From the NCBI GenBank assembly GCA_050486285.1, contig JBJHCZ010000007.1, positions 85,550 through 149,549 of the forward strand: a stretch of DNA of 64,000 nucleotides, in the 5' to 3' direction. The position numbers and the translations under genes were made by a program. Origin of the DNA: JAITWN01 sp050486285. Lineage in GTDB: Bacteria; Pseudomonadota; Gammaproteobacteria; SZUA-140. Below, piece by piece: positions 45,702 through 54,418 of the stretch. Under the pieces are notes generated by a model, which saw only the letters and a list, made by a program, of their open reading frames with translations, was not told where the DNA came from and did no database searches. Within the stretch, counting starts at the first letter, position 1, and each line of letters starts with the position of its first letter.

Positions 45702-45993
45702 GCCGCCCCCCCTGCCGTGCGGGCATCGCTGACGAAGCCTACTGCAGGATACGATCGCGGTGGCACCCGTTCTGCATTGACCATGAAAACCTCGCGCAGG
45801 TTATAGTGATCGAGAACCGCGAGGACCACAGCCCGGGGAGGCGCAAGCAGCGTGCCGACGGGACTGGATAGTCCTCTTCCGTACACACCAGGGGCGGCAG
45901 CACCTATAGCCGACCGGGCCACAGGACGCCGATGGGTAAGCCAGCATATGTAAATTGCCGAAGCCGTGCAATCGCCTGCCGGGGCCTCGGGCG

Positions 45994-46872
45994 ATGAGCG
46001 CGGCGCATGCCGGCGGTCGACTGTTGTTATGGTGCGTCGGGCTGACGCTGTCGCTCGCCGTCGTCGAGGCGATCGGCGGCTGGTGGGCCGGCTCGCTGGC
46101 CCTGCTCAGCGACGCCGCGCACATGCTGTCCGACGCCACCGCGCTCGGGCTCGCCGCGCTCGCCGCGCAGGTCGCGCTGCGGCCGCCGTCGGCGCGCCAT
46201 TCCTTCGGGCTGGTCCGCGCCGAGGTACTGGCCGCGCTGATCAACAGCGTGTTCATGCTGGCGGTGATCGCCGGCATCGTCTGGCATGCGATCGACCGCC
46301 TGCGCGACCCGCAACCGGTCGCCGGCGGCGTCGTCATCGCGATCGCGCTGGTCGGGCTGGCGGTCAATATCGTCGTATTCTGGCTGCTGCATCGCGGCGA
46401 GCAGACCCTCAACATCCGCGGCGCGCTGCTGCATGTCATCGGCGACCTGCTCGGCTCGATCGCGGCGCTGGCCTCCGGCCTCGTGATCTGGCTGACCGGC
46501 TGGACGCCGATCGATCCGCTGCTGTCCTTCCTGATCTGCGCGTTGATCCTGGTGTCGAGCCTGCGCCTGCTGCGCGATGTCGTCCATGTCATCATGGAGG
46601 GCGTGCCGAGGCATGTCGACCTGCCGGAGGTCGGCCGCGCGATGGCCGCCCGCCGCGGCGTGCGCGAGGTCCATGACCTCCATATCTGGATGGTGTCGAG
46701 CGAGCTGACCGTGCTCTCGGCCCATGTCGTCCTCGACGACCTCGCCCACTGGGAGGCGATCCTCGACGACCTGCGGACGCTCCTGCGCGAGGACTACGGC
46801 ATCGAGCACGTGACCCTGCAACCCGAACCGGCGACCCGCACCGCGCGCCTGATCCGCATGGACGGGCCGTGA
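45994..46872 (+). CDS. Cation diffusion facilitator (CDF) transporter
   Basis: About 292 residues with six predicted membrane helices and a C-terminal cytoplasmic domain. SLALLSDAAHMLSDATALGL carries the HxxxD zinc site of helix II, and ADLVIWLT-type hydrophobic helices follow. The C-terminal VREVHDLHIWMVSSELTVLS is the CDF dimer domain. It exports Zn2+, Co2+ or Cd2+, probably to the periplasm. ATG 45994 is used; an in-frame TTG at 45955 is unlikely. The 290-base upstream gap shows no other gene or operator I can identify. Confidence 0.88.
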   Translation: MSAAHAGGRLLLWCVGLTLSLAVVEAIGGWWAGSLALLSDAAHMLSDATALGLAALAAQVALRPPSARHSFGLVRAEVLAALINSVFMLAVIAGIVWHAIDRLRDPQPVAGGVVIAIALVGLAVNIVVFWLLHRGEQTLNIRGALLHVIGDLLGSIAALASGLVIWLTGWTPIDPLLSFLICALILVSSLRLLRDVVHVIMEGVPRHVDLPEVGRAMAARRGVREVHDLHIWMVSSELTVLSAHVVLDDLAHWEAILDDLRTLLREDYGIEHVTLQPEPATRTARLIRMDGP

Positions 46873-46963
46873 TCATCCCGGGGTTTTCTGCTAGAATTTC
46901 CGCCATTCTCCGGCGTCCGCACCCACCGCCGGCCATCACCACAACCTGTTCCCGGAGCCGCCC

Positions 46964-48175
46964 ATGTCCAGACTGGTCAGACCCCACGGCAGCGATGCGC
47001 TGAAGCCGCTGCTGCTCTCAGGCGCGGCGCTCGCCGCCGAACGCAAGCGCGCCGCCTCGCTGCCGCAACTGAACATCAGTTCGCGCGAGGCCGGCGACCT
47101 CGTCATGCTCGGCATCGGCGGCTTCACGCCGCTCGACGGCTTCATGGGCCAGGCCGACTGGCAGGGGGTCTGCGACGACTTCCGCCTCGCGAACGGCCTG
47201 TTCTGGCCGATCCCGATCACGCTGTCCGCCGACCGCGCCTTCGCCGACGGCATCGCGAACGGCGGCGAGATCGCGCTGGTGCATGACGGCGAGATCATGG
47301 CGACGATGAAGGTGGCCGAGAAGTACGCGATCGACAAGGCGCATGAATGCCAGACCGTGTTCCGCACCACCGACACCGCGCACCCCGGCGTGCAGATGGT
47401 GATGGCGCAGGGCGAGGTCAATCTCGCCGGGCCGGTCAAGGTGCTGTCCGAAGGCGATTTCGCCGAACGCTTCCCCGGCATCTACATGACCCCGGCGCAG
47501 ACCCGTGCGCTGTTCGAGGCCAAGGGCTGGAACACCGTCGCCGCGTTCCAGACCCGCAACCCGATGCACCGCTCGCATGAATATCTGGCGAAGATCGCGA
47601 TCGAGGTCTGCGACGGCGTGCTGATCCATTCGCTGCTCGGCGCGCTCAAGCCCGGCGACATCCCGGCCGAGGTGCGCAGCCGCGCGATCGATGCGCTGGT
47701 GAAGGGCTATTTCGTCGACAACACCGTGGTCCAGGCCGGCTATCCGCTCGACATGCGCTATGCCGGCCCGCGCGAGGCGCTGCTGCACGCGCTGTTCCGC
47801 CAGAACTACGGCTGCTCGCACCTGATCGTCGGCCGCGACCATGCCGGCGTCGGCGACTACTACGGGCCGTTCGACGCCCATCACATCTTCGACGAGATCC
47901 CCGCGGGCGCGCTCGAGACCAAGCCGATCAAGATCGACTGGACCTTCTGGTGCTACAAGTGCAACGGCATGGCGTCGATGCGCACCTGCCCGCACGAGGG
48001 CAGCGACCGCCTGATGCTGTCGGGCACCAAGCTGCGCAAGGGCCTGTCCGAAGGCGAGCACATCCCCGAGGAATTCAGCCGCCCCGAGGTACTCGCGGTC
48101 CTGCGCGACTACTACGCAAACCTGAAGGACGAGGATCGTGTCGAGGTCAAGCTGACCGGCCACTCGGCAAAGTAG
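46964..48175 (+). CDS. sat: Sulfate adenylyltransferase (ATP sulfurylase), dissimilatory type
   Basis: A 403-residue Sat enzyme. QTRNPMHRSHEYLAKIAIE contains the HxxH-type phosphate-binding signature and GRDHAGVGDYYGPF follows. CYKCNGMASMRTCPHEG and MLSGTKLRKGLSEGEHIP complete the family pattern. In sulfur oxidisers Sat works in the reverse direction, converting APS and PPi to sulfate and ATP. No APS reductase (aprBA) or CysC domain is adjacent. PPi consumption here fits the PPi-linked enzymes elsewhere in the window. Confidence 0.93.
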   Translation: MSRLVRPHGSDALKPLLLSGAALAAERKRAASLPQLNISSREAGDLVMLGIGGFTPLDGFMGQADWQGVCDDFRLANGLFWPIPITLSADRAFADGIANGGEIALVHDGEIMATMKVAEKYAIDKAHECQTVFRTTDTAHPGVQMVMAQGEVNLAGPVKVLSEGDFAERFPGIYMTPAQTRALFEAKGWNTVAAFQTRNPMHRSHEYLAKIAIEVCDGVLIHSLLGALKPGDIPAEVRSRAIDALVKGYFVDNTVVQAGYPLDMRYAGPREALLHALFRQNYGCSHLIVGRDHAGVGDYYGPFDAHHIFDEIPAGALETKPIKIDWTFWCYKCNGMASMRTCPHEGSDRLMLSGTKLRKGLSEGEHIPEEFSRPEVLAVLRDYYANLKDEDRVEVKLTGHSAK

Positions 48176-48193
48176 CTCAGCGGGTCGGAAGCC

Positions 48194-48345
48194 GGAGCGG
48201 CCCCTGCCCGGTACGGGAACTTACGGCCGCAGGGATGCGGCCGTTAAGCGTACAGGGACGTATTCAAAGCGATTCCCGTAACGAGTGAGGACCACAGGCT
48301 TCGTTACCACTGCACCACGACGATCAAACGACTCTGACCCCTTAT
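48194..48345. repeat. Decayed cluster of both palindrome families downstream of sat
   Basis: A stem-loop of the second family, CGGCCGCA-GGGA-TGCGGCCG, lies at about 48225-48245, with the phrase GCGTACAGGGACGTATTCA next to it. Outer arms GTACGGGAA and TTCCCGTAA flank these. An isolated half-copy CGATCAAACGACTCTGACCCC lies at about 48320 without a partner. A further fragment, CGGCCGTAAATTACCGTACC, follows at 48363. The region between sat and the Deg protease (48176-48415) holds nothing else I can support. Confidence 0.7.
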
Positions 48346-48415
48346 TGCGCAGTACCTCCCTGCGGCCGTAAATTACCGTACCGGGTGAGGACCGCAGGTC
48401 ATGGGCGAGTGACCC

Positions 48416-49801
48416 CTATTGCAGCAGTACGAACAGCGCCGCCTCGCCGCGGCGGATGTTCAGCAGGACGCTGGCGCTGTCCTGACCCACCGCCTGGCGC
48501 AGCTCCTCGAGCGAGCGGATCGCGCGGCGATTGACCGAGACCACGATGTCTCCCGGCCGCAGGCCGCCGCGCGCGGCGCGGCTGCCCTGCTCCACGTCCG
48601 TAACCATGACCCCGTCGATGCGGCCGTAGAGCGGCGAGCTCTCGTCGATCGTGCCAAAGCGCGCGCCGGCGAGGCGCGGGTTCAGCGTCTCGCCGGCGAC
48701 GCGCTCGAGTGACGGCTCGGCGATCGTCGCGGTCAGTACCTTGCGCTCGCCGTTGCGCAGTACCTCGATCTCGAGACGCTCGCCGACGCGCAGCAAGCCG
48801 ATCGCGGTGCGCAGCTCGCCTGCGTTGCGGATCGTCCGGGTATTGATGCGGGTGACGATATCGCCGCTGGTCAAACCGGCCTGCGCCGCCGGCGAGCCCT
48901 CGCCGACCTGGACGACGACGACGCCGGGACGGAATTCGCGCAGACCGAAGGCCTGGGCGAGCTCCGGCGTCAAGTCCTGCACCGAGAGGCCGAGCTGGCC
49001 GCGGCGCACCTCGCCGTGTTCGATCAGCTGGGCCATGATCTGGTGCGCCATGTTGCTCGGGATCGCGAAGCCGATGCCGACGTTGCCGCCGCCCGGCGCG
49101 AGGATCGCGGTGTTGACGCCGGTCAGCTCGCCGCGCAGGTTGACGAGCGCGCCGCCGGAATTACCGGGATTGATCGACGCGTCGGTCTGAATGAAGTCCT
49201 GCAACAGGTCGAGGCCGAGTCCGCTGCGGCCGAGCGCGCTGACGATGCCCGAGGTCACGGTGTGGCCGAGCCCGAACGGATTGCCGATCGCGACGACGAA
49301 GTCGCCGACGCGCAGGCGGTCGGAATCAGCGAGCGGGATCGCGGTCAGGCCCTCGGCCGGGATGCGGATCACCGCGAGGTCGACCTGCGGATCGCTGCCG
49401 ATGACCTCGGCGATCAGGCGCCGGCCGTCCATCAGCGTCACCCGGATCTCGGTCGCACGATCGATGACGTGATTGTTGGTCAGCACGAAGCCCGCCTTCG
49501 CGTCGATGATGACGCCGGAGCCGAGGCTCTGCGCCTGGCGCTCGCGCGGCTGCTGGGGCAGGTCGAAGAACCAGCGGAAGAACGGGTCGCGCATCAGCGG
49601 GCTGGTCTGTACCGGGACGCGGCTGACGGTGGAGATGTTGACGACCGCCGGCATGATGCGCTCGAGCATCGGCGCCAGCGTCGGCAGTTCCCCGCCCTGC
49701 GAATCGACCGGCGGCAGCGACGCGGCGGCATTGCCGGTCCATAGCCCGCCCCACAGCAGACCCAGCAGCAGGGTCATCATCAGCCTGGAAAATCGCGTCA
49801 T
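48416..49801 (-). CDS. Periplasmic Do-family serine protease with two PDZ domains
   Basis: A 461-residue DegP/DegQ/MucD-type protease. The signal peptide is MTLLLGLLWGGLWTGNAAA. Catalytic residues are His in VLTNNHVID, Asp in DPQVDLAVIRI and Ser in INPGNSGGALVN. Two PDZ domains occupy the C-terminal half (GVVVVQVGEGSPAAQAGLTS and VMVTDVEQGSRAARGGLRPG). It degrades or refolds misfolded envelope proteins. There is no Q-linker or disulfide extension, so DegQ/MucD is more likely than DegP. Confidence 0.92.
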   Translation of the reverse strand: MTRFSRLMMTLLLGLLWGGLWTGNAAASLPPVDSQGGELPTLAPMLERIMPAVVNISTVSRVPVQTSPLMRDPFFRWFFDLPQQPRERQAQSLGSGVIIDAKAGFVLTNNHVIDRATEIRVTLMDGRRLIAEVIGSDPQVDLAVIRIPAEGLTAIPLADSDRLRVGDFVVAIGNPFGLGHTVTSGIVSALGRSGLGLDLLQDFIQTDASINPGNSGGALVNLRGELTGVNTAILAPGGGNVGIGFAIPSNMAHQIMAQLIEHGEVRRGQLGLSVQDLTPELAQAFGLREFRPGVVVVQVGEGSPAAQAGLTSGDIVTRINTRTIRNAGELRTAIGLLRVGERLEIEVLRNGERKVLTATIAEPSLERVAGETLNPRLAGARFGTIDESSPLYGRIDGVMVTDVEQGSRAARGGLRPGDIVVSVNRRAIRSLEELRQAVGQDSASVLLNIRRGEAALFVLLQ

Positions 49802-49945
49802 CGATTCGCTTCCTCATCCATTAAATCAATATCTTGGGATGTGCCTCCGGGCGCGGCCGATTTCAAGCCCGCAGGCCGGCCCGAACTTGTCCACAGCTTG
49901 TCCCCGGATTCTGCACCGGACATACAGGGATTGCTCACAGGCCAA

Positions 49946-49961
49946 ACACAACATCTTGTGC
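49946..49961. promoter_or_regulatory. NrdR-box-like site, distal
   Basis: ACACAACATCTTGTGC matches the NrdR operator type in 14 of 16 positions relative to the proximal box at 50137-50152. It is 191 bases upstream of the proximal box, much farther than the usual NrdR pair spacing. A weaker 12-of-16 match, AATCAATATCTTGGGA, lies at about 49825. Confidence 0.55.
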
Positions 49962-50096
49962 CCACACATTCTGGCCGAATCTGGCCGTCACCGCATCCGG
50001 GATGCTCGCGACCGGCGGGGAACTAAGTAAATAAATACATGATTAAAATAATAATTAACCCATATTTAGCAAGTATCAAAAAATGTTTTCAGGGCC

Positions 50097-50125
50097 TTGA
50101 CTGGGGGCGGGAATGCCCCTAGAGT
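50097..50125 (+). promoter_or_regulatory. Promoter of the class II ribonucleotide reductase genes
   Basis: -35 TTGACT (50097-50102) and -10 TAGAGT (50120-50125) are separated by 17 bases. The region just upstream (about 50020-50090) is strikingly AT-rich for this genome and could be an UP element. The start point near 50132 falls directly before the proximal NrdR box. Confidence 0.65.
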
Positions 50126-50136
50126 CTCCCGCTTGA

Positions 50137-50152
50137 ACACAATATCTTGTGT
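50137..50152. promoter_or_regulatory. NrdR box, proximal
   Basis: ACACAATATCTTGTGT is a near-perfect palindrome of the NrdR operator type. It lies immediately downstream of the predicted start site of nrdJa, where binding would block transcription. NrdR represses ribonucleotide reductase genes when dATP is high; the nrdR gene is not in the window. Confidence 0.75.
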
Positions 50153-50205
50153 CAGGCGTCCGGCCCGCCCGGAATCATAACGAGAATGAAGGAGTACCGC
50201 CGACC

Positions 50206-52362
50206 ATGGAGCAGCAAGCCCACCTGCGCGTCGTTTCCACCCCCGCTGCCGAGATCCCGCTGCAGACCGCCTCCCAGGACATCTGGGACAAGAAGTACCG
50301 CCTGAAGACCAAGGACGGGCGGGTCCTCGACCAGACCATCGACGACACCTTCAAGCGGGTCGCGCGCGCGCTGTCCGGGGTCGAGGAGACGGCGGAGAAG
50401 CGCGAGCGGTGGTACGAGCAGTTCCTGTGGGCGCTGCGCCACGGCGCGATCCCGGCCGGCCGCATCGTCTCGAACGCCGGCGCGCTCGAGCACAAGCCGG
50501 CGACGTCGACGATCAACTGCACCGTGTCCGGCACGATCGCGGACTCGATGGACGGCATCCTGCGCCGCGTGCACGAGGCGGGGCTGACGCTGAAGGCCGG
50601 TTGCGGCATCGGCTATGACTTCTCGACGCTGCGCCCGCGCGGCGGCTATGTCTCCGGCGCCGGCGCCTATACCTCGGGGCCGCTGTCGTTCATGGATATC
50701 TACGACAAGATGTGCTTCACGGTGTCGTCGGCCGGCGGCCGGCGCGGCGCGCAGATGGGCACCTTCGACATCGGCCACCCCGACGTCGTCGACTTCATCC
50801 GCGCCAAGCGCGAGAACGGCCGGCTGCGCCAGTTCAACCTGTCGCTGCTGATCACCGACGAGTTCATGCACGCGGTGAAGAACGACCGCCAGTGGCGGCT
50901 CGCGTTCCCGCTGCCGGCGCGCGCGGCCGAGAGCGGCGAGATCGACCTCAACGATCCCGACAAGGTCGTCTGGCGCGAGTGGCCGTCCACCGAGGGCTAT
51001 CTCGTCAACGAGGACGGCCTCGTCGCCTGCAAGGTCGAGCGCACGATCAAGGCGCGCCGCCTGTGGGACCTGATCATGACCTCGACCTACGACTACGCCG
51101 AACCGGGCTTCATCCTGATCGACAAGGTCAACGAGATGAACAACAACTGGTTCTGCGAGGACATCCGCGCGACCAATCCTTGCGGCGAACAACCGCTGCC
51201 GCCCTACGGCTCCTGCCTGCTCGGCTCGATCAACCTGACCAAGTTCGTGCGCGACCCGTTCACCGAACAGGCGCGCTTCGACTGGGACGAATATCGCAAG
51301 ACCGTTGCGATCTTCACGCGCATGCTCGACAACGTCGTCGAGATCAATGGCCTGCCGCTGCCGCAGCAGCGCGACGAGATCACGCGCAAGCGCCGCCACG
51401 GCATGGGCTATCTCGGCCTCGGCTCGACGCTGACGATGCTGCGCATGAAATACGGCGAGCCCGATTCGCTCGCGTTCACCGAGCAGGTCACCCGCGAGAT
51501 GGCACTGACCGGCTGGGAGACCGCGCTCGATCTCGCCCAGGAGAAGGGCCCGGCGCCGATCATGGAAGAGGAGTTCACCGTCACCCCCGGCATGCTGCGC
51601 AAGCGTCCGGAGATGGCGCGCGACGGCTGGCGCGCCGGCGACAGGATCAAGGGCAAGGTGCTGCACGCGCGCTACAGCCGTTACATGCAGCGCATCGCCG
51701 AGGCCGCGCCGGAACTCGTCAACCTGCTCGCCGAGGTCGGCGCGCGCTTCACCCATCACAGCTCGATCGCGCCGACCGGCACGATCTCGCTGTCGCTCGC
51801 GAACAATGCCAGCAACGGCATCGAGCCGAGCTTCGCCCATCACTATTTCCGCAACGTGATCCGCGAGGGGCGCAAGAGCAAGGAGAAGATCGACGTCTAT
51901 TCGTACGAGCTGCTCGCCTATCGCGAACGGGTCAATCACGGCGCGATGCCCGGTTCGGACCAGCCCGGGACGCGGCTGCCCGACTGGTTCATCTCCGCCG
52001 ACGACATCACGCCGAAGGCGCATGTCGACGTGCAGGCCGCGGCGCAGAAGTGGATCGACTCGTCGATCTCGAAAACCGCAAACGTGCCGGGCGACTACGA
52101 CTACGAGGACTTCAAGGGCATCTATCTCTACGCCTACGAACAGGGCCTCAAGGGCTGCACGACCTTCCGCTTCAACCCCGAGGCGTTCCAGGGCGTGCTG
52201 GTCAAGGAGAAGGACCTCGCGAACACCACCTATCGCTTCCAGCTCGATGACGGCACCGTCGTCGAGGCGCGCGGCAACGAGGAGATCGAATACGACGGCG
52301 AGACGCATACCGCCGCGAATCTCTACGACGCGCTGAAGGAAGGCTATTACGGCAAGTACTGA
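50206..52362 (+). CDS. nrdJa: Adenosylcobalamin-dependent (class II) ribonucleotide reductase, large part
   Basis: About 718 residues. ATSTINCTVSGTIADSMDGI and KAGCGIGYDFSTLRPRGG are early substrate-site motifs, and NPCGEQPLPPYGSCLLGSIN is the class II active-site block. ATG 50206 follows AAGGAG; the longer frame to 50149 reads back across the NrdR box. The C-terminal zinc/redox domain is missing here and encoded by the next gene, as in Pseudomonas-type split NrdJ. It makes dNTP precursors independently of oxygen. Confidence 0.94.
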   Translation: MEQQAHLRVVSTPAAEIPLQTASQDIWDKKYRLKTKDGRVLDQTIDDTFKRVARALSGVEETAEKRERWYEQFLWALRHGAIPAGRIVSNAGALEHKPATSTINCTVSGTIADSMDGILRRVHEAGLTLKAGCGIGYDFSTLRPRGGYVSGAGAYTSGPLSFMDIYDKMCFTVSSAGGRRGAQMGTFDIGHPDVVDFIRAKRENGRLRQFNLSLLITDEFMHAVKNDRQWRLAFPLPARAAESGEIDLNDPDKVVWREWPSTEGYLVNEDGLVACKVERTIKARRLWDLIMTSTYDYAEPGFILIDKVNEMNNNWFCEDIRATNPCGEQPLPPYGSCLLGSINLTKFVRDPFTEQARFDWDEYRKTVAIFTRMLDNVVEINGLPLPQQRDEITRKRRHGMGYLGLGSTLTMLRMKYGEPDSLAFTEQVTREMALTGWETALDLAQEKGPAPIMEEEFTVTPGMLRKRPEMARDGWRAGDRIKGKVLHARYSRYMQRIAEAAPELVNLLAEVGARFTHHSSIAPTGTISLSLANNASNGIEPSFAHHYFRNVIREGRKSKEKIDVYSYELLAYRERVNHGAMPGSDQPGTRLPDWFISADDITPKAHVDVQAAAQKWIDSSISKTANVPGDYDYEDFKGIYLYAYEQGLKGCTTFRFNPEAFQGVLVKEKDLANTTYRFQLDDGTVVEARGNEEIEYDGETHTAANLYDALKEGYYGKY

Positions 52363-52382
52363 ACACCCGGAGAACACGAAAC

Positions 52383-53090
52383 ATGGCCATCAGGATCGAC
52401 AGCAAGATCGTCAGCTACGAGGTTGCGAAGGAGGAGGAAGAGGATAAAGGCGGCACGGACGCCGCCGCTTCTCCGTCGAACATCATCCACATGCACGAGC
52501 GGCTCGAGCGACCGGAGATGCTGCTCGGCTCGACCTACAAGGTCAAGACGCCGCTGACCGAGCACGCGCTGTATGTGACGATCAACGACTATGTGCTGAA
52601 CCCCGGCACCGAGCATGAGCTGCGCCGCCCCTTCGAGATCTTCATCAACTCGAAGAACATGGACCACTTCCAGTGGATCGTCGCGCTGACCCGCATCGTC
52701 TCGGCGGTGTTCCGCAAGGGCGGCGACGTGACCTTCCTGGTCGAGGAGCTGCGCTCGGTATTCGATCCGCGCGGCGGCTACTTCAAGAAGGGCGGCAAGT
52801 TCATGCCCTCGCTGGTCGCCGAGATCGGCGACGTCATCGAGCACCACCTGCGCTTCATCGGGATGCTCAAGGGCGAGCGCATGGACGACCGCCAGAAGGC
52901 CTTCGTCGAGGGCAAGCGCCGCGAGTTCGAGCAGGCCGCCACCCGCCCCCCGGCCGGCAACGCAAGCGCCGATCCCGTCGGTGGTTTTCCCGACGGCGCC
53001 CGGCTGTGCGGTAAATGCCAGACCAGGGCGATGATCCAGATGGACGGCTGCCTGACCTGCCTGAACTGCGGCGAGTCGAAGTGCGGCTGA
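52383..53090 (+). CDS. nrdJb: Class II ribonucleotide reductase, C-terminal part
   Basis: A 235-residue protein carrying what is the C-terminal part of one-piece NrdJ enzymes. NPGTEHELRRPFEIFINSKN and FQWIVALTRIVSAVFRKGGD occur in the central part. The C-terminus CGKCQTRAMIQMDGCLTCLNCGESKC provides the zinc and redox cysteines that re-reduce the active site. It starts 20 bases after nrdJa with an ACACGAA leader and is probably translated with it. Confidence 0.9.
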   Translation: MAIRIDSKIVSYEVAKEEEEDKGGTDAAASPSNIIHMHERLERPEMLLGSTYKVKTPLTEHALYVTINDYVLNPGTEHELRRPFEIFINSKNMDHFQWIVALTRIVSAVFRKGGDVTFLVEELRSVFDPRGGYFKKGGKFMPSLVAEIGDVIEHHLRFIGMLKGERMDDRQKAFVEGKRREFEQAATRPPAGNASADPVGGFPDGARLCGKCQTRAMIQMDGCLTCLNCGESKCG

Positions 53091-53097
53091 AACGTGA

Positions 53098-53103
53098 TAT
53101 AAT
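53098..53103 (+). promoter_or_regulatory. Candidate -10 box of the 78-residue gene
   Basis: TATAAT is a perfect consensus hexamer in an otherwise GC-rich stretch, 50 bases before the ATG of the small gene. No good -35 hexamer is seen at 17 bases upstream (GTCGAA). Confidence 0.45.
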
Positions 53104-53152
53104 TCACATTGTCGTAACTGGCGGTCCGGTGTACTCGAGAGAGGAGCCATAT

Positions 53153-53389
53153 ATGTCAGTCAAGCAGAAGCCTGTCGTCGGCAACTGGTACATGAACCTG
53201 AGCGGCCAGCTGATCAAGGTGTGGGCGCTCGGTTATTCCTCAGGCCAGGTCAGAAAGGTCGTCATCGAATACCTGAACGGCAAGCGCAGGATCATCGGGA
53301 TCGGTGACTGGTGGTCGATGGACCTCGAGGTGCACCTGTACCGCGCGACGCGCCGCCAGCGCAGCAGCAGCGAAGAATTGCACAAGTGA
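53153..53389 (+). CDS. Conserved small hypothetical protein
   Basis: A 78-residue basic protein without signal peptide or membrane segment. It begins MSVKQKPVVGNWYMNLSGQL and has a WYM...VWALGYSSGQ...IEYLNGKRR pattern that looks like a small beta-barrel fold with conserved aromatic residues. AGGAG lies 7 bases before the ATG, and TATAAT lies upstream, so it is probably well expressed. I do not recognise a function. An inverted repeat follows the stop codon. Confidence 0.7.
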   Translation: MSVKQKPVVGNWYMNLSGQLIKVWALGYSSGQVRKVVIEYLNGKRRIIGIGDWWSMDLEVHLYRATRRQRSSSEELHK

Positions 53390-53396
53390 ATCGCCG

Positions 53397-53421
53397 GGGT
53401 CAGGCCCGTCGGGCCTGACCC
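53397..53421. repeat. Short GGGTCAGGCCC hairpin
   Basis: Arms GGGTCAGGCCC and GGGCCTGACCC (11 bp) around GTC, eight bases after the small-gene stop. It looks like a minimal member of the GGGGTCAG-type family. It may terminate the small transcript, although only TTATT follows. Confidence 0.7.
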
Positions 53422-53553
53422 GTTATTCGCTGCCCCCTCCCGAAATCCCAATAACCACCGGGACTTGTCAGGCATTTTCGGCGCCCGCCGGCTTGACGCC
53501 CGCGCCTCGCTTATCCATATTGTGCCGAAGGAATTACGCCAAAGGAGAACGCA

Positions 53554-53880
53554 ATGAATGCACGTTTTACGGCGCTGGCGACGGGCGCCGCCCTGATGTT
53601 CGGCGCCGCGCAGGCCGCCGCCGACATGGAACTGGCCAGGGCGTCGGGCTGCCTCGCCTGCCACGCGGTCGATGCCAAGATCGTCGGCCCCTCGTGGAAG
53701 GACGTCAATGCGCGCTATGCCGGCGAGCCCGGTGCGCGCGAGATCCTGATCGACAAGATCAAGCTCGGCGGTCGCGGCAACTGGACCGACGTCACCGGCG
53801 GCGTGCCGATGCCGCCGTATTCGCCGCGCGTCTCCGACGAGGACATCGCGAAGCTCGTCGACTTCGTGCTCGGCATGTAG
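53554..53880 (+). CDS. Class I cytochrome c (c551/c552 type)
   Basis: A 108-residue periplasmic cytochrome. The signal peptide (MNARFTALATGAALMFGAAQAAA) precedes the heme motif CLACH (Cys33, Cys36, His37). The distal Met ligand sits in GGVPMPPYSPRVSDEDI. Such proteins pass electrons to cytochrome c oxidases or nitrite reductases. AAAGGAGA lies upstream of the ATG. It converges on the regA-like regulator gene. Confidence 0.9.
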   Translation: MNARFTALATGAALMFGAAQAAADMELARASGCLACHAVDAKIVGPSWKDVNARYAGEPGAREILIDKIKLGGRGNWTDVTGGVPMPPYSPRVSDEDIAKLVDFVLGM

Positions 53881-53890
53881 ATGCCGGGAC

Positions 53891-54418
53891 TCAGTGACGA
53901 GCCGGACGCTTCTGCAGTTTGCGCTGCAAGGTGCGGCGGTGCATGCCGAGGCGGCGCGCGGTCTGCGAGATGTTGCCGTCGCATTCCATCAGCACCTTCT
54001 GGATATGTTCCCACTCGAGCCGGCTCACCGACATCGGTCGCGGCGGCGGCGGCGTCGTTACGTCGCCGGCCTCTCGACTGAAGGCCTGGACGATGTCGTC
54101 GATCTCCGCCGGCTTGGTCAGGTAGTGCACCGCGCCGAGCTTGACCGCCTCGACCGCGGTCGCGATGCTCGCATAGCCGGTCAGCACGACGATGCGGGTG
54201 TCGCCCGACAACGCCCGCAGGCGCTCGACCATGACGAGTCCGGAGGACTCGGGCAGACAGAGGTCGATCAGCGCGTAGGCAGGCGCTTCGCGGCGCGCGG
54301 CCAGGAAGCCGGACTCGACATCGTGCGCGACCTCGACGTCGAAGCCGTGCCGGCGCAACGCCCGCGCCAGCACCGAGCAGAACACCTCGTCGTCATCGAC
54401 CAGCAGCAATCTTTCCAT
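53891..54418 (-). CDS. regA: RegA/PrrA/ActR-type redox response regulator
   Basis: A 175-residue regulator: a receiver domain with the phosphorylated Asp in ALIDLCLPESSGLVM and Lys in VHYLTKPAE, a Pro-rich linker (TTPPPPRP), and a Fis-type helix-turn-helix (LMECDGNISQTARRLGMHRR). This HTH with RTLQRKLQKRPA is nearly invariant in RegA-type proteins. It controls redox-responsive energy genes. Its start overlaps the end of the kinase gene. Confidence 0.93.
   Translation of the reverse strand: MERLLLVDDDEVFCSVLARALRRHGFDVEVAHDVESGFLAARREAPAYALIDLCLPESSGLVMVERLRALSGDTRIVVLTGYASIATAVEAVKLGAVHYLTKPAEIDDIVQAFSREAGDVTTPPPPRPMSVSRLEWEHIQKVLMECDGNISQTARRLGMHRRTLQRKLQKRPARH

Noticed and set aside
50152..52377. 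A 741-residue open frame on the minus strand, opposite nrdJa.
   Set aside because: The plus-strand frame is clearly nrdJ. Long antisense frames are common in GC-rich coding DNA, and the minus frame is Arg/Asp/Val-rich with no family motif.
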